Shown here: positions 1 to 8,433 of the stretch, in pieces
Numbering within the stretch: position 1 is the stretch's first letter
Layout: each line of letters starts with the position of its first letter
From: an uncultured Verrucomicrobiota bacterium
GTDB lineage: Bacteria > Verrucomicrobiota > Verrucomicrobiia > Limisphaerales > UBA9464
Length of the DNA: 64,000 nt
Assembly (NCBI GenBank): GCA_903922605.1
Contig: CAIXUG010000018.1
Span: forward strand, 1-64,000
Reading direction: 5' to 3'
Notes under the pieces: model-generated
The model's database searches: none
The model's input: only the letters and a program-made list of their open reading frames with translations
Told to the model about the DNA's origin: nothing
Program-made: the position numbers and the translations under genes

Positions 1-76
1 CCCGGATCGGCTTCCCGCCGTCCACTTCACGCAGCATCCGGATCTTCTCCTCAGTCGTGTGTCGCTTCCCTTTCAT
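1..76 (-). CDS. IS3-family transposase OrfA, N-terminal fragment
   Basis: An ATG at 76 opens a minus-strand frame that runs off the left edge after 25 codons, starting MKGKRHTTEEKIRMLRE. The K-R-x-T-x-E-E-K-I opening is typical of the helix-turn-helix OrfA (HTH_Tnp_1) of IS3-family elements, which binds the element ends and is normally followed by OrfB, the DDE catalytic subunit made by programmed frameshifting. Only the first quarter of OrfA is visible, so activity cannot be judged. Confidence 0.75.
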   Translation of the reverse strand, partial: MKGKRHTTEEKIRMLREVDGGKPIR

Positions 77-141
77 GGTCTGGCCTTTCTTCGTTGCCCA
101 GACTCTCACTCCTCCTGGCTCAGTTTGGCGAGGTCAGGTCA
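1..141 (-). mobile_element. End of an IS3-family insertion sequence (rest outside window)
   Basis: On the minus strand the receptor reading frame ends abruptly at TGACCTGACCTCGCC, and 65 bases further on a short ORF begins like an IS3-family OrfA. IS3 elements commonly have ends beginning with TGA and a short leader before orfA, so base 141 is the likely terminus. The opposite end, the second inverted repeat and any target duplication lie outside the window. Family assignment rests on the OrfA N-terminus and the TGA-type end; it is an inference from a short stretch. Confidence 0.75.
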
Positions 142-1965
142 GCTCCACTTGGAACCGACCTCATAGAGGGTGGCCTCGTTGCGCAGGTTGGCGTTTGAGA
201 AGTTGGCGTTGCCCGCCGTGGTGTACCCGCCGCCGTTTCCAACGGAACCGACCGGATTCTCGGACCAGTTGTAGGTGAAGTAACTCGAGAGGTCCGGCTG
301 CCACTTGTAAATCAGGCTGGTGTTCACATTGGGCAGGATCACGGTCACCGAGTCGCCAGGCAGGAAACCGGCCGGATCCTTGTAGTCGATGCTCAGCATG
401 TCACCGCGTCCGCCGAACAGCGCGGAGAACTTGTCCGTGATCTTCCAGTCGTGCTGGTAGAACAGCGCGGCGTCCACCGTGTGCGACTCGCCGGAATCGC
501 CGTTGTCCGGCGTGTAGTAACGGCCCGGCCAGCCCGGCACCGGCACCGAGGTGAACTGGCTGGGGAAATAGGCCGCGTTATAGATGTTGATGAAGCTCCG
601 GTCCTTGGTGAGATCCCAGACGTTGGCCGGCTCGCTGTAGAAGTCGTTGAAAGCGCGGACATCCTGATACTTGAAGTCGATGCCGGTGTTGATCGAGTGG
701 TTATCCCGGGTCAGGCGCAGTTCGGTGCGGTTTTCCAGCTCCCAGCTCGGATCGATGATCTCGGAGTAATAATACGGGCTGAGCGTTTCGCGCCGCACAT
801 ACCGGCCGAAGGTGCTGTTGACGATCTGCGTGTCGTCACTGATCCGCAGGGTCTGGATGGCCTGCAGGTTGACGCTGGTGCCGTCCGATCCGTCGGTCGG
901 CAGCCGCAGGCGGCGGTCGATCGTGACGACCGGCCCCAGCGCGATGTGATTGATGTAAGGAAAACCGGACACGACCCAGCGGGAATTTTGCGGGTCAGAT
1001 TGCGGTGCGGGCACGCCGCTGACCACACCGACCGCGGTGCTGCCACCGGGGCCGACGCCGAAGCCCAGCGGATTCCCGCTGGCATCACAATATTGCGGAT
1101 AACCCGCCGCCGGGGCCGGGTTGTCGTTCACACCGGTCTGATACTGCCCGTGGTCGATCAGGGCCTGGGTGGGACGGTTGATGCCGAAGTTTTCGGTGTA
1201 GTCCGCCCGAAAGAATTCCCCGTCCACGAACAGGTCGTACTTGTCGTTCGGCGTCCATTCGAGCGCCGCATAGCCGGCCTGCGTGTGTTTGTAGCCGTCG
1301 TAGTAGTAGCTGCCGGATTCCTCGCCCGCATAGCTCACGCGGTAGGCAAGCGTCTTGGAGATGGGTCCGCCGAAATCGAGCCCCCAGCGATATTGGTCGT
1401 ACATGCCGACCTCGGCAGTGACCTCACCATGGAAGCCGTCGAAGAAAGGCCGCTTGGTGATGAGGTCAACGTAGCCGCCCACATATTGGCTCGGACCGTA
1501 CACGACACCGGCCGGGCCTTTGACGATGTTCACGGACTCGACGGAGTTAAAGTCCACCGGCAGGCCGTTGCCGTTGGAGCTCATACCTACCCGCGAGCCG
1601 TTAATGAAGGTGTCCGCGTACTGGGTGCGGATGTCCGGTGTCGTTGGGGCGCCGAAATTCGAGCGGGTGTAGGAGCTCGAGGTCAGCTTCGAGAACTCGC
1701 GCACGTCATGGATGCTGATCGCATCCATCTGCTCCCGGGAAATGATCGTCACACTGCGGGGAGTGTCGATGATGCTACGGTCGGTCCCGTACACCGAATT
1801 GAACGGCCGGGCCGTGGGCACGACGGTTTCCTCGAGCGGAATGCCTTCGATGACCGTTTTTTCCATCACGCTGGGCGCATTGGTGGTGGATTCGGCATGC
1901 CCGGCAAAACGGGCACTGATGGCGGCGGCGCAGGCGGCCGCAACGATGAGTTGGTGGTTTTTCAT
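139..1965 (-). CDS. TonB-dependent outer-membrane receptor, C-terminus cut by IS insertion
   Basis: Encodes the N-terminal 608 residues of a TonB-dependent siderophore-type receptor. I chose the ATG at 1965 because it gives a signal peptide (MKNHQLIVAAACAAAIS, likely cleaved after AGHA); the frame is open upstream to 2073 but that part looks non-coding. Residues about 50-170 form the plug domain (IDTPRSVTIISREQM, then SVESVNIVKGPAGVVYG and a DLITKRP strand), followed by beta-barrel strands. The family is normally about 700-900 residues and ends in an aromatic residue. Here the frame ends at GSKWS with a stop supplied by the terminal TGA of the IS3 element, so the last barrel strands are missing. 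Probably a non-functional allele. Confidence 0.88.
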   Translation of the reverse strand: MKNHQLIVAAACAAAISARFAGHAESTTNAPSVMEKTVIEGIPLEETVVPTARPFNSVYGTDRSIIDTPRSVTIISREQMDAISIHDVREFSKLTSSSYTRSNFGAPTTPDIRTQYADTFINGSRVGMSSNGNGLPVDFNSVESVNIVKGPAGVVYGPSQYVGGYVDLITKRPFFDGFHGEVTAEVGMYDQYRWGLDFGGPISKTLAYRVSYAGEESGSYYYDGYKHTQAGYAALEWTPNDKYDLFVDGEFFRADYTENFGINRPTQALIDHGQYQTGVNDNPAPAAGYPQYCDASGNPLGFGVGPGGSTAVGVVSGVPAPQSDPQNSRWVVSGFPYINHIALGPVVTIDRRLRLPTDGSDGTSVNLQAIQTLRISDDTQIVNSTFGRYVRRETLSPYYYSEIIDPSWELENRTELRLTRDNHSINTGIDFKYQDVRAFNDFYSEPANVWDLTKDRSFINIYNAAYFPSQFTSVPVPGWPGRYYTPDNGDSGESHTVDAALFYQHDWKITDKFSALFGGRGDMLSIDYKDPAGFLPGDSVTVILPNVNTSLIYKWQPDLSSYFTYNWSENPVGSVGNGGGYTTAGNANFSNANLRNEATLYEVGSKWS

Positions 1966-2138
1966 GAACAGGTTGTTGAAAGCACGACAGCGCGACTGAT
2001 CTCGATGATTGAAATGCGCCGGATTTCTCGTGGCGCACTGAACAAACGGGGGGCAACGCAACGGTCGTGCCATGGTGAGAATCCATCAGAGCCCGACGGT
2101 CACCAAAAGCCACGCATTTTTTGACCGTGGCTGTGGCG

Positions 2139-2948
2139 TTAGGGGGCCAAAGTCACTGTCAGCAGATAGACGCTGGTTGGTCCGCCCTTCTCCGTAACTC
2201 CGCTGATGGCAAGCAGATAGTCACCATCAGCCGGCACCTTGAACTCCAGCAATGAATCCCGTCCCAAGCCGGGACCGTCATCATTGGTCTTCAGGATTCG
2301 ACCCTTGTCGTCATACAGCGTCAGGGAGGCATCCAGCGTGGCCCCAAGGCGTTCGGCCAGAACCTCCGCACGGAGCATCTGGCCGGCCTTCAGTCCGTAG
2401 CGGAACACATCCACATCGGTCGCCGCTTCCAGCGCGCCCCGGATGGTTCGCCCCGGCTTCTGTGCCACGGCATCCCGAAAGCCGTTGTTTGGCTCCAGTT
2501 CGCTGACAATCTGACCGGGCGGTGCGACGAGAATTGGAAAGGACTTCGATTCGCCGACCGGTGTGGTCACGACGAGGGCGACATTGGTGCCGGCGGGCGT
2601 TTCGGCCGGCAGCGTGAATTCGAGTTCCAGCCGCTGGTCACCGACATGGTTGGCGTCGAATCCCTCGATCTTCTTGGCCTCGCCGCTCTCGGTAATTTTG
2701 AGCTCGGGCGGGTTGGCCAGGCCGATGAATTTCACTGTCGGCGAGTTGGTCAGGTTCTGCCCGCGCACTGTAAGCTTCTGGGGCGAACCTGTCTCGACGC
2801 CCAGGGGCAGGAGGATCGCGATTTTCGGCGGCTCGGGCTTCTTCTCCTCCGGCTTCTTGTCTTCGGCGGAAATGGGGAGAAAGAACAGCGAAGACGCGAA
2901 GACGCCAAGGATGGGGACGGACAGATATCTCATCTTGGTTTGGACCAT
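2139..2948 (-). CDS. Secreted protein with PPC (pre-peptidase C-terminal) domain
   Basis: A 269-residue exported protein. The N-terminus is hydrophobic (SVPILGVFASSLFFLPISA) followed by a Lys/Glu/Pro-rich linker. The middle resembles an immunoglobulin-like fold (PQKLTVRGQNLTNSP), and the C-terminal third from about residue 150 is a PPC-type beta domain (ELEPNNGFRDA, then DVDVFRYGLKAGQML and ASLTLYDDKGR). It starts 7 bases after the DUF1501 gene ends, so the three genes back to the DUF1549/1553 gene form one transcription unit. An internal ATG at 2933 is an equally good start. PPC domains are common on secreted PVC proteins; no catalytic role is visible. Confidence 0.8.
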   Translation of the reverse strand: MVQTKMRYLSVPILGVFASSLFFLPISAEDKKPEEKKPEPPKIAILLPLGVETGSPQKLTVRGQNLTNSPTVKFIGLANPPELKITESGEAKKIEGFDANHVGDQRLELEFTLPAETPAGTNVALVVTTPVGESKSFPILVAPPGQIVSELEPNNGFRDAVAQKPGRTIRGALEAATDVDVFRYGLKAGQMLRAEVLAERLGATLDASLTLYDDKGRILKTNDDGPGLGRDSLLEFKVPADGDYLLAISGVTEKGGPTSVYLLTVTLAP

Positions 2949-2954
2949 CAGGAT

Positions 2955-4292
2955 TCAGACGTACAGCTCGTTCACTGCGGAACCCTCGTCCAAGATGCTG
3001 GTTGGCCGGCCCTCGGGGGTGACGATGGTTTTTCGCGGATCAATTCCCAGGGCCTCATAGACCGTGCAACACACGTCGGGAGGACGTACCGGCCGGTCGG
3101 TGACGAAGGCGCCGTCCTTGTCGCTCGCACCGATGACCTTGCCGCCGCGCACGCCGGCGCCGGCGAAGAGAAGTGACCCGGCGCGGCCCCAATGGTCGCG
3201 GCCGGCGTCCTTGTTCACCTTCGGCGTCCGGCCGAACTCGCCCATCACGAGGAGGAGCGTGTCCTTGAGCGAGCCGCGCTCGTCCATGTCGTTGATCAGG
3301 GCGCTCAGGCCCTGGTCGAACATCGGCAGCTTCTTGTCGAGGCTGTCGAAGATCTTCGCGTGATGGTCCCAGCCGCCGAAGTTCACCGTCACAAAGCGCA
3401 CACCGCTCTCGACCAACCGCCGGGCGAGCAGGCAGCTCTGGCCGAACTCATGGTGGCCATACTTGTCGCGTAGCTGGGTGCCTTCCTTCTCGATCGCAAA
3501 GGCATTCTGCGCCTCGGGCGAGAGCACCATGTCGGCCGCCTTCTGCGCGAACTCGTCGTAGGTCGCCATCTGGTCGTTGCCCTTGATGTGCGAGGACAGC
3601 GTGTCCACCGCTTGCAGCAGCGTGCGGCGGCGCTCCAGCACGGCGGGCGTGACCTGCGCGGGACAGGCAAGGTCGCGCACTTTCCAGTCGGCGGCGTTCG
3701 GATCGCCGGCCTTGAACGACTCGTAGCGCCCGCCCAGCCACGCGCTCTTGCCGAGCTCCCAGGTGAAGGACGGGTTCTTGGGCACGGCCACATAGGGCGG
3801 CACCTTGGCGGCGAAGCCCGTCTCATGCGCCACCACCGCACCCATCGCCGGATGGTCGCCGAAGGGCGAGCCGAACTTGCCGGAGAGCACCCAGTTCGTG
3901 GCGGTCTCATGATGATCATTCTCGTGCGTGCCCGAACGGACGAGACAGACCTTGCCCATGGTCTGCGCCATCTTGGGCAACATGTTCCCGATCTTGAGGC
4001 CGGTGACGCTGGTGGAAATCTCGGTGTACTTGCCGCGGATCTCCTCCACCGCGCCGGGCTTGAGGTCAAAGGTGTCATGATGCGACAGGCCGCCACCGAG
4101 ATAGACGAGCAGCACGGATTTGGCGCGCGGCGCTTTCAGCGGGTCGGTGGTGGCGCCCATGGCCTTCTCCCACGACAGCAGGTTGGCCAGCGAAAGCCCC
4201 AGCGGGGCAAGCGCGCCGACCCGGATGAAGTCGCGCCGCGTCACACCGCTGCACAGTGTTGAACGCCGGTTGGAGAGGGAGATGTCGAGCAT
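2955..4292 (-). CDS. DUF1501 domain protein with Tat signal
   Basis: A 445-residue member of the DUF1501 family, related to the alkaline-phosphatase/sulfatase fold and exported by the twin-arginine route. The N-terminus carries the Tat motif TRRDFIRVGALAPLG. Family features include VLLVYLGGGLSHHDTFDLKP, the ENDHHETATNW segment and the C-terminal GEFGRTPKVNKDAGRDHW motif. I chose the ATG at 4292, which leaves 4 bases after the upstream stop; the frame extends to 4313 but would overlap that gene. DUF1501 genes are almost always paired with DUF1549/DUF1553 or DUF1800 genes in PVC and related bacteria. The molecular function of the pair is not established. Confidence 0.92.
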   Translation of the reverse strand: MLDISLSNRRSTLCSGVTRRDFIRVGALAPLGLSLANLLSWEKAMGATTDPLKAPRAKSVLLVYLGGGLSHHDTFDLKPGAVEEIRGKYTEISTSVTGLKIGNMLPKMAQTMGKVCLVRSGTHENDHHETATNWVLSGKFGSPFGDHPAMGAVVAHETGFAAKVPPYVAVPKNPSFTWELGKSAWLGGRYESFKAGDPNAADWKVRDLACPAQVTPAVLERRRTLLQAVDTLSSHIKGNDQMATYDEFAQKAADMVLSPEAQNAFAIEKEGTQLRDKYGHHEFGQSCLLARRLVESGVRFVTVNFGGWDHHAKIFDSLDKKLPMFDQGLSALINDMDERGSLKDTLLLVMGEFGRTPKVNKDAGRDHWGRAGSLLFAGAGVRGGKVIGASDKDGAFVTDRPVRPPDVCCTVYEALGIDPRKTIVTPEGRPTSILDEGSAVNELYV

Positions 4293-4296
4293 AAGG

Positions 4297-6954
4297 TCAG
4301 TGGTTAAAAGCAAACTCCTTCGTGTTCAGCAGCGCCCAGAACAGGTCCGGCAGCGCCTCCTCGGGCTTCGTTTCGCCGAGTGCGGCGAGGAGCCGCTTCG
4401 TCTCGGCCGCCGTGGGTGGCCGGTTCAGCGCGGTGAGGTAAAGCTCCTCGATGACCTGGGGGGTGGCCGGATCGTGCTTCAGCAGTTCACTCAGCCGGCC
4501 ATCCCGTGAGCGGACCTTCTTGGTCATCTCCTCGCCGTTTTGCAGGTGCAGGAGCTGCGGCAGCGTGACGGCCCCGCTGCGTTCGCACGCGCACGCGGTT
4601 ACGCGTTCGCTGCGGCCGAAGAGCGATAGGAAGTAGCTGGTGGTCGTCGGCTCGGGGAGCTGCACGGCGCGCAGGCCGAGCGGAAAGCCCTCGTACCGGT
4701 CCGGCACGCCTGTGGCCGAGCTTACCGCGTCGGCCATCACTTCGGCCGGCAGCCGGCGCGCATAGTAGTGGGAGTAGAAGCGTGTCTCGGTCTCGTTGCC
4801 CGGCAGCGTGCCGGAGCTGAGCTGGTAGGTGCGCGAATTGAGTATGAGCCGCATGACGTGGCGCAGGTCGTAACCACCGGCCACGAGTTCCCGCTTCAGC
4901 AGCGCCCATAGCTCAGGATTCGACGGCGGATTGCTCGCGCGCAGGTCATCCACCGGCTCGACGAGGCCGGTGCCGAGGAAGTGTTTCCAGAGGCGGTTGA
5001 CCATCGCGCCGGAGAAGTATGCATTGTTCGTCGCGGTGATCCAGCCTGCCAGCGCGACGCGTGGATCGGCCCCGCCCGAGAAGTCCATCGCGTGACGGTC
5101 GAGCGGGCGCGCCTCGACGTCGCGGTGCGTGCGCGGCTGCCACGCGTGCGGCTGACGGGTGTGGGCCTCGGTCAACTCGCGCTTTTTGTCCGCATATTCA
5201 CGTTTGCGGTCGGCAAATTCCTTCGTGGCGGACTCGGTGCCCTTGGCTTCGGCCTGCAGCAGTTTCGCCTCGGCGTCCTTCAGCCGTTTCTCCGCCTCCT
5301 CGAGCCGCTGCTGCCGGTCATGCTCGTCGTGGCTGACCGCGAACAGTGTCGTCACACCGGCCGCAGGTTCCTTGCGGTCGAGGGTCAGCCGGTCGAAGAA
5401 CGCGGCGAAGTGGTAGAAGTCATCCTGCGTGTACTTCTCCAGCGGATGATTATGGCAGCGGGCGCAGCCGATGCGAGTGCCCAGAAAGGCCTGCGCCACC
5501 GCATCCGTGACTTCGCTCTCGGTCGGGTTCTTCTCGCCGACCAGATAGGTGTAGTAGCCGATCTGCGGCGTGCTCACCGAATCGCCGCTCGCCGTGAGCA
5601 CATCATGCACGAGGGCGTCCCACGGACGGTTCGCCGCGACCTGATCGTGCAGCCACGTGTGGAACGCGCGGACGTTCTTGGCGCCGCGCACGTCGTGATC
5701 GCGCTCCTTGCGGTTCTGGAACAGGTCGGCGAGCTGGAGCGTCCAGTAATCGGCAAACTCCGGCCGTTGCAACAACGCCTCGACCAGTTTCGCGCGCTTG
5801 TCCTTCGCCGGATTCCCGAGGAACTCACGCACCTCATCCGACGTCGGCAGTGTGCCGAGCGTGTCGAGCATTGCCCGGCGCAGGAAGGTGGCGTCGTCGC
5901 AGCGCGGCGACGGCGGGATGCGCAGGGCCTTGAGGCGGGCGAAGACCGGATCGTCCACCGCGTTCTGGCCGCGCGTGAACTTCCAGTCCTCGATGACATT
6001 GGTGGCCGGAATCGTGATGCGGACAACTTCGACCTGCCCCTGGAAATGCGCCCGCACCGAAGTCGCGCCGGGGCGGAGTGCCTTCACCACGCCCTCGGGT
6101 GTGACCGTCACGGTCGTCTCGTCATTGGAGAAAAACTGCGCCAGCCAGGTGACGTCGCGGGAGTGTCCGTCGGGCCATTGCGCGCGGGCGAGCAGTTGCT
6201 GGGTGTCGCCGGGACGCAGCGTCCGGTCGCCCGGGAGGATCTCCAGCTTCGTCGCGTCGGCCTCCGCGTCGGCGGCCTGTGGACCAGGCGCGCGGGCGGC
6301 AATCCATTCCACCAGCGTGCGGTGATAGCGGGAGCCCTCGGCAAAGCGGACCTTGCCTTCGTGCGGAATGGTTCCGAGCGGCTTGGTGACGAGCAACGAC
6401 TCCTCCGGAACGGCCGGATTGATACGCCGTGCGCCGACGTCGTCGGTGAGCCAGCCAAAATCCAGTTCCGGCGCGTAGCCGCGGAGCGAAAGTTTGAAAC
6501 CGTTCTGCCCGGCAAGCTTCCCGTGACAGGCGCCCATGTTGCAGCCAGCCCGGGTGAGCAAAGGCTCGACGTCCTGCCGGAAGGACGGTGTGAACTGCGT
6601 CTGCGCGTCATGCACCGTGACGGAAACGCGATTGGTCTGGCCGGCAAACACCGTCAGCACCGCCGCTGCGCCGTCGCCGACCGGCCGCACCACGCCATTG
6701 GTGTCCACCGTCAGGATCTTTGGATCGGTGGAAGCAAACTGAGTCCGGCGCGTAACGTCTTCGGAATGGTCCGCAGCAATGACACTTACCAGCAAGCCGT
6801 GGGCGTCGTCCGCCCCGCGCAGTTCGATCGTCGCGGGCAGAACCTGCAGCGTACCGCCGGCCAGAAGCGGCCACGCGGAAAACAGCAGGCCGGCCATTGC
6901 CGCAATGCGCGACGACTGGCCGGTCCGGAATCCCGCTGAACGGGGACGGGGCAT
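4297..6954 (-). CDS. DUF1549/DUF1553 protein with cytochrome-like CxnCH site and Ig-like domains
   Basis: A secreted protein of about 885 residues. The ATG at 6954 is preferred; the longer frame starts with a TTG at 6996. After a signal segment (IAAMAGLLFSAWPLLAGG) comes a bacterial Ig-like domain (residues about 35-115), then FRQDVEPLLTRAGCNMGACHGK, the C-x4-C-H motif typical of this family and resembling a haem site. A second Ig-like domain follows, then DUF1549 (PVFARLKALRIPP, LRRAMLDTLGTLPT) and C-terminal DUF1553 (NRLWKHFLGTGLVEPVDDL). A charged coiled-coil stretch of about 60 residues (EEAEKRLKDAEAKLLQAE) sits between them. It is immediately upstream of the DUF1501 gene, the usual arrangement. 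Confidence 0.92.
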   Translation of the reverse strand: MPRPRSAGFRTGQSSRIAAMAGLLFSAWPLLAGGTLQVLPATIELRGADDAHGLLVSVIAADHSEDVTRRTQFASTDPKILTVDTNGVVRPVGDGAAAVLTVFAGQTNRVSVTVHDAQTQFTPSFRQDVEPLLTRAGCNMGACHGKLAGQNGFKLSLRGYAPELDFGWLTDDVGARRINPAVPEESLLVTKPLGTIPHEGKVRFAEGSRYHRTLVEWIAARAPGPQAADAEADATKLEILPGDRTLRPGDTQQLLARAQWPDGHSRDVTWLAQFFSNDETTVTVTPEGVVKALRPGATSVRAHFQGQVEVVRITIPATNVIEDWKFTRGQNAVDDPVFARLKALRIPPSPRCDDATFLRRAMLDTLGTLPTSDEVREFLGNPAKDKRAKLVEALLQRPEFADYWTLQLADLFQNRKERDHDVRGAKNVRAFHTWLHDQVAANRPWDALVHDVLTASGDSVSTPQIGYYTYLVGEKNPTESEVTDAVAQAFLGTRIGCARCHNHPLEKYTQDDFYHFAAFFDRLTLDRKEPAAGVTTLFAVSHDEHDRQQRLEEAEKRLKDAEAKLLQAEAKGTESATKEFADRKREYADKKRELTEAHTRQPHAWQPRTHRDVEARPLDRHAMDFSGGADPRVALAGWITATNNAYFSGAMVNRLWKHFLGTGLVEPVDDLRASNPPSNPELWALLKRELVAGGYDLRHVMRLILNSRTYQLSSGTLPGNETETRFYSHYYARRLPAEVMADAVSSATGVPDRYEGFPLGLRAVQLPEPTTTSYFLSLFGRSERVTACACERSGAVTLPQLLHLQNGEEMTKKVRSRDGRLSELLKHDPATPQVIEELYLTALNRPPTAAETKRLLAALGETKPEEALPDLFWALLNTKEFAFNH

Positions 6955-7083
6955 CGGAGTGATAATGACCCCAGATGGACCGCCTGCCGAAGCCAAAATT
7001 CAGGCCCGGAGCATAAAAGATTAGGACAAAATGGCGGCCCAGTTTGAGCGCAACGCGGCGGACGGCCACGTCCGCCCAGCCGG

Positions 7084-7325
7084 CCACCGTAGCGCTGAAA
7101 GCGCGTCCGAGTACTGCCTGGGGTGGAGCGAACACAGTGAGCACAGCCCCAGGGATAAGCTCTCCCGATCGGTCTGAGGGCTGAAGGCCCGATCCAACCA
7201 CAATCGACCATGGTGGGACGCGCTTACAGCGCTCGACCTCTTTGCTCGCATAACCTGGGGCTACGCTCGCACGGCTCGCTCCACCCCAGGCATTTCTCGG
7301 ACAGGCTTTCAGCCCGACCGATGGC
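7084..7325. repeat. Long imperfect inverted repeat, about 115-bp arms
   Basis: The whole interval between the DUF1549/1553 gene and the glycosidase gene is a palindrome. The left arm (7084-7200) and the reverse complement of the right arm (7210-7325) share GCTGAAAGC, GTCCGAG and TGCCTGGGGTGGAGCGA in the same order. Each arm also holds its own hairpin closing with CCTGGGG and CCCCAGG (7117-7153 and 7254-7290). It looks like a dispersed REP- or MITE-type element; no ORF within it resembles a protein. The remaining bases 6955-7083 carry no feature I can support. Confidence 0.75.
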
Positions 7326-7334
7326 CACCGCTCC

Positions 7335-8279
7335 TCAATCGCGCGCGCGTGGTTTTCCAAACACCGGTACGCCCTTCGCATCCCACGTGAACGGTTGCGC
7401 GCGGATGCTGCGCTTCTTCCAGCCACCGCCGGATTCATCGATGGCGTGATACACGTTCCACCAGGAGCCGGTGGCATCGTGCACCATGGAGTTGTGGCCG
7501 GGGCCGAAGGTACCGTTGGCCTTGGCGAACACCGGCTGCGGTGACTTCACCCACTGTTTCGGATCGAGCAGATCGCCGCCCTTGAACGTGAGCAGGCCGA
7601 GGCAGTAATCGTCCGTCCAGCTGCCGCTCGCGGAATAGACGATGAACAGGCGGCCATCGCGGATGAGCGGCTCCGGCCCTTCCTGCAGGGGCAGCCCGTG
7701 ACGTTCCCACGGTTGATCCGGCTGCGACAGCAGGACACGCGGCCCGGAGATCGTCGCCGGATCACTCATGGGCGCGAGGTAGAGATTCTGCTGGCCGTCG
7801 TGATTCACCGGCCAACCCGACCACACAAAGAACAGTTTCCCGTCGAACTCGAACGGCGCCCCATCAATCGCCCACAGATCGTTGGTAGCGTCGCCTACCT
7901 TCCCGCGCTCCACGTAAGGGCCGGCGGGATCGTCGCCGACGCTTTCCATGGTGTACATCCGATGGTTCGCATTGGTGCCGTCGTCCTTGGCGTAATAGAT
8001 CCACCAGCGCCCGCGCAGCCAGACGAGTTCCGGCGCCCACACGTTGCAGCACAGCGGCGGCGCGATGGACACCTTCGGCGCGGAGGCCAGGCCGGCGACA
8101 TTCGTCGCCCGGCGCAGCACGAACTCGCGGGCCTGCTCCGACTGGATCAGCAGAAACTCGCCCCGGTGAAAGACCACCGACGGGTCCGCCCCATGCGGCA
8201 AGAGCGGGTTCGGCAGATGCACTTCTTCCGCCCGCACGAGCCCCGCGCAAAGTGTCCAGAATATCAGCCAACGCAACAC
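7335..8279 (-). CDS. Glycoside hydrolase family 43-like secreted enzyme
   Basis: A predicted secreted five-bladed beta-propeller glycosidase of about 315 residues. I chose a GTG at 8279, which begins a clear signal peptide (LRWLIFWTLCAGLVRA). The frame is open to 8456, but those residues do not look coding and would overlap the next gene. GH43-type landmarks are Asp32 in HGADPSVVF (candidate base), WAPEL at 81-85, Asp139 in WAIDGAPFEF (candidate pKa modulator) and Glu200 in LQEGPEP (candidate acid). Members cleave arabinose- or xylose-containing polysaccharides; the exact substrate cannot be read. Encoded downstream of the FAD oxidoreductase on the same strand. Confidence 0.82.
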   Translation of the reverse strand: MLRWLIFWTLCAGLVRAEEVHLPNPLLPHGADPSVVFHRGEFLLIQSEQAREFVLRRATNVAGLASAPKVSIAPPLCCNVWAPELVWLRGRWWIYYAKDDGTNANHRMYTMESVGDDPAGPYVERGKVGDATNDLWAIDGAPFEFDGKLFFVWSGWPVNHDGQQNLYLAPMSDPATISGPRVLLSQPDQPWERHGLPLQEGPEPLIRDGRLFIVYSASGSWTDDYCLGLLTFKGGDLLDPKQWVKSPQPVFAKANGTFGPGHNSMVHDATGSWWNVYHAIDESGGGWKKRSIRAQPFTWDAKGVPVFGKPRARD

Positions 8280-8433
8280 GTGGCCGCACTTTGCCGGAAA
8301 GAATCCTCGGCGTCGCCACCGGTTGTGAAGGGAACCGCAATCAGGGAGCCGTTGATGTACGCGCCAGGGTTTCTGACCGCAATTGCTCGTTTTACCGGTT
8401 CTGATGGCGTGTCGTTTGCCGATGGATTGCGGC

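Noticed and set aside
451-2124. Plus-strand 557-codon frame
   Set aside because: Shadow of the TonB receptor, which has plug-domain motifs and a signal peptide on the other strand.
4981-6939. Plus-strand 652-codon open frame antisense to the DUF1549/1553 gene
   Set aside because: It is the high-GC shadow of a gene with clear family motifs on the minus strand; its translation has no domain pattern and is rich in Arg/Val/Gly as expected for such shadows.
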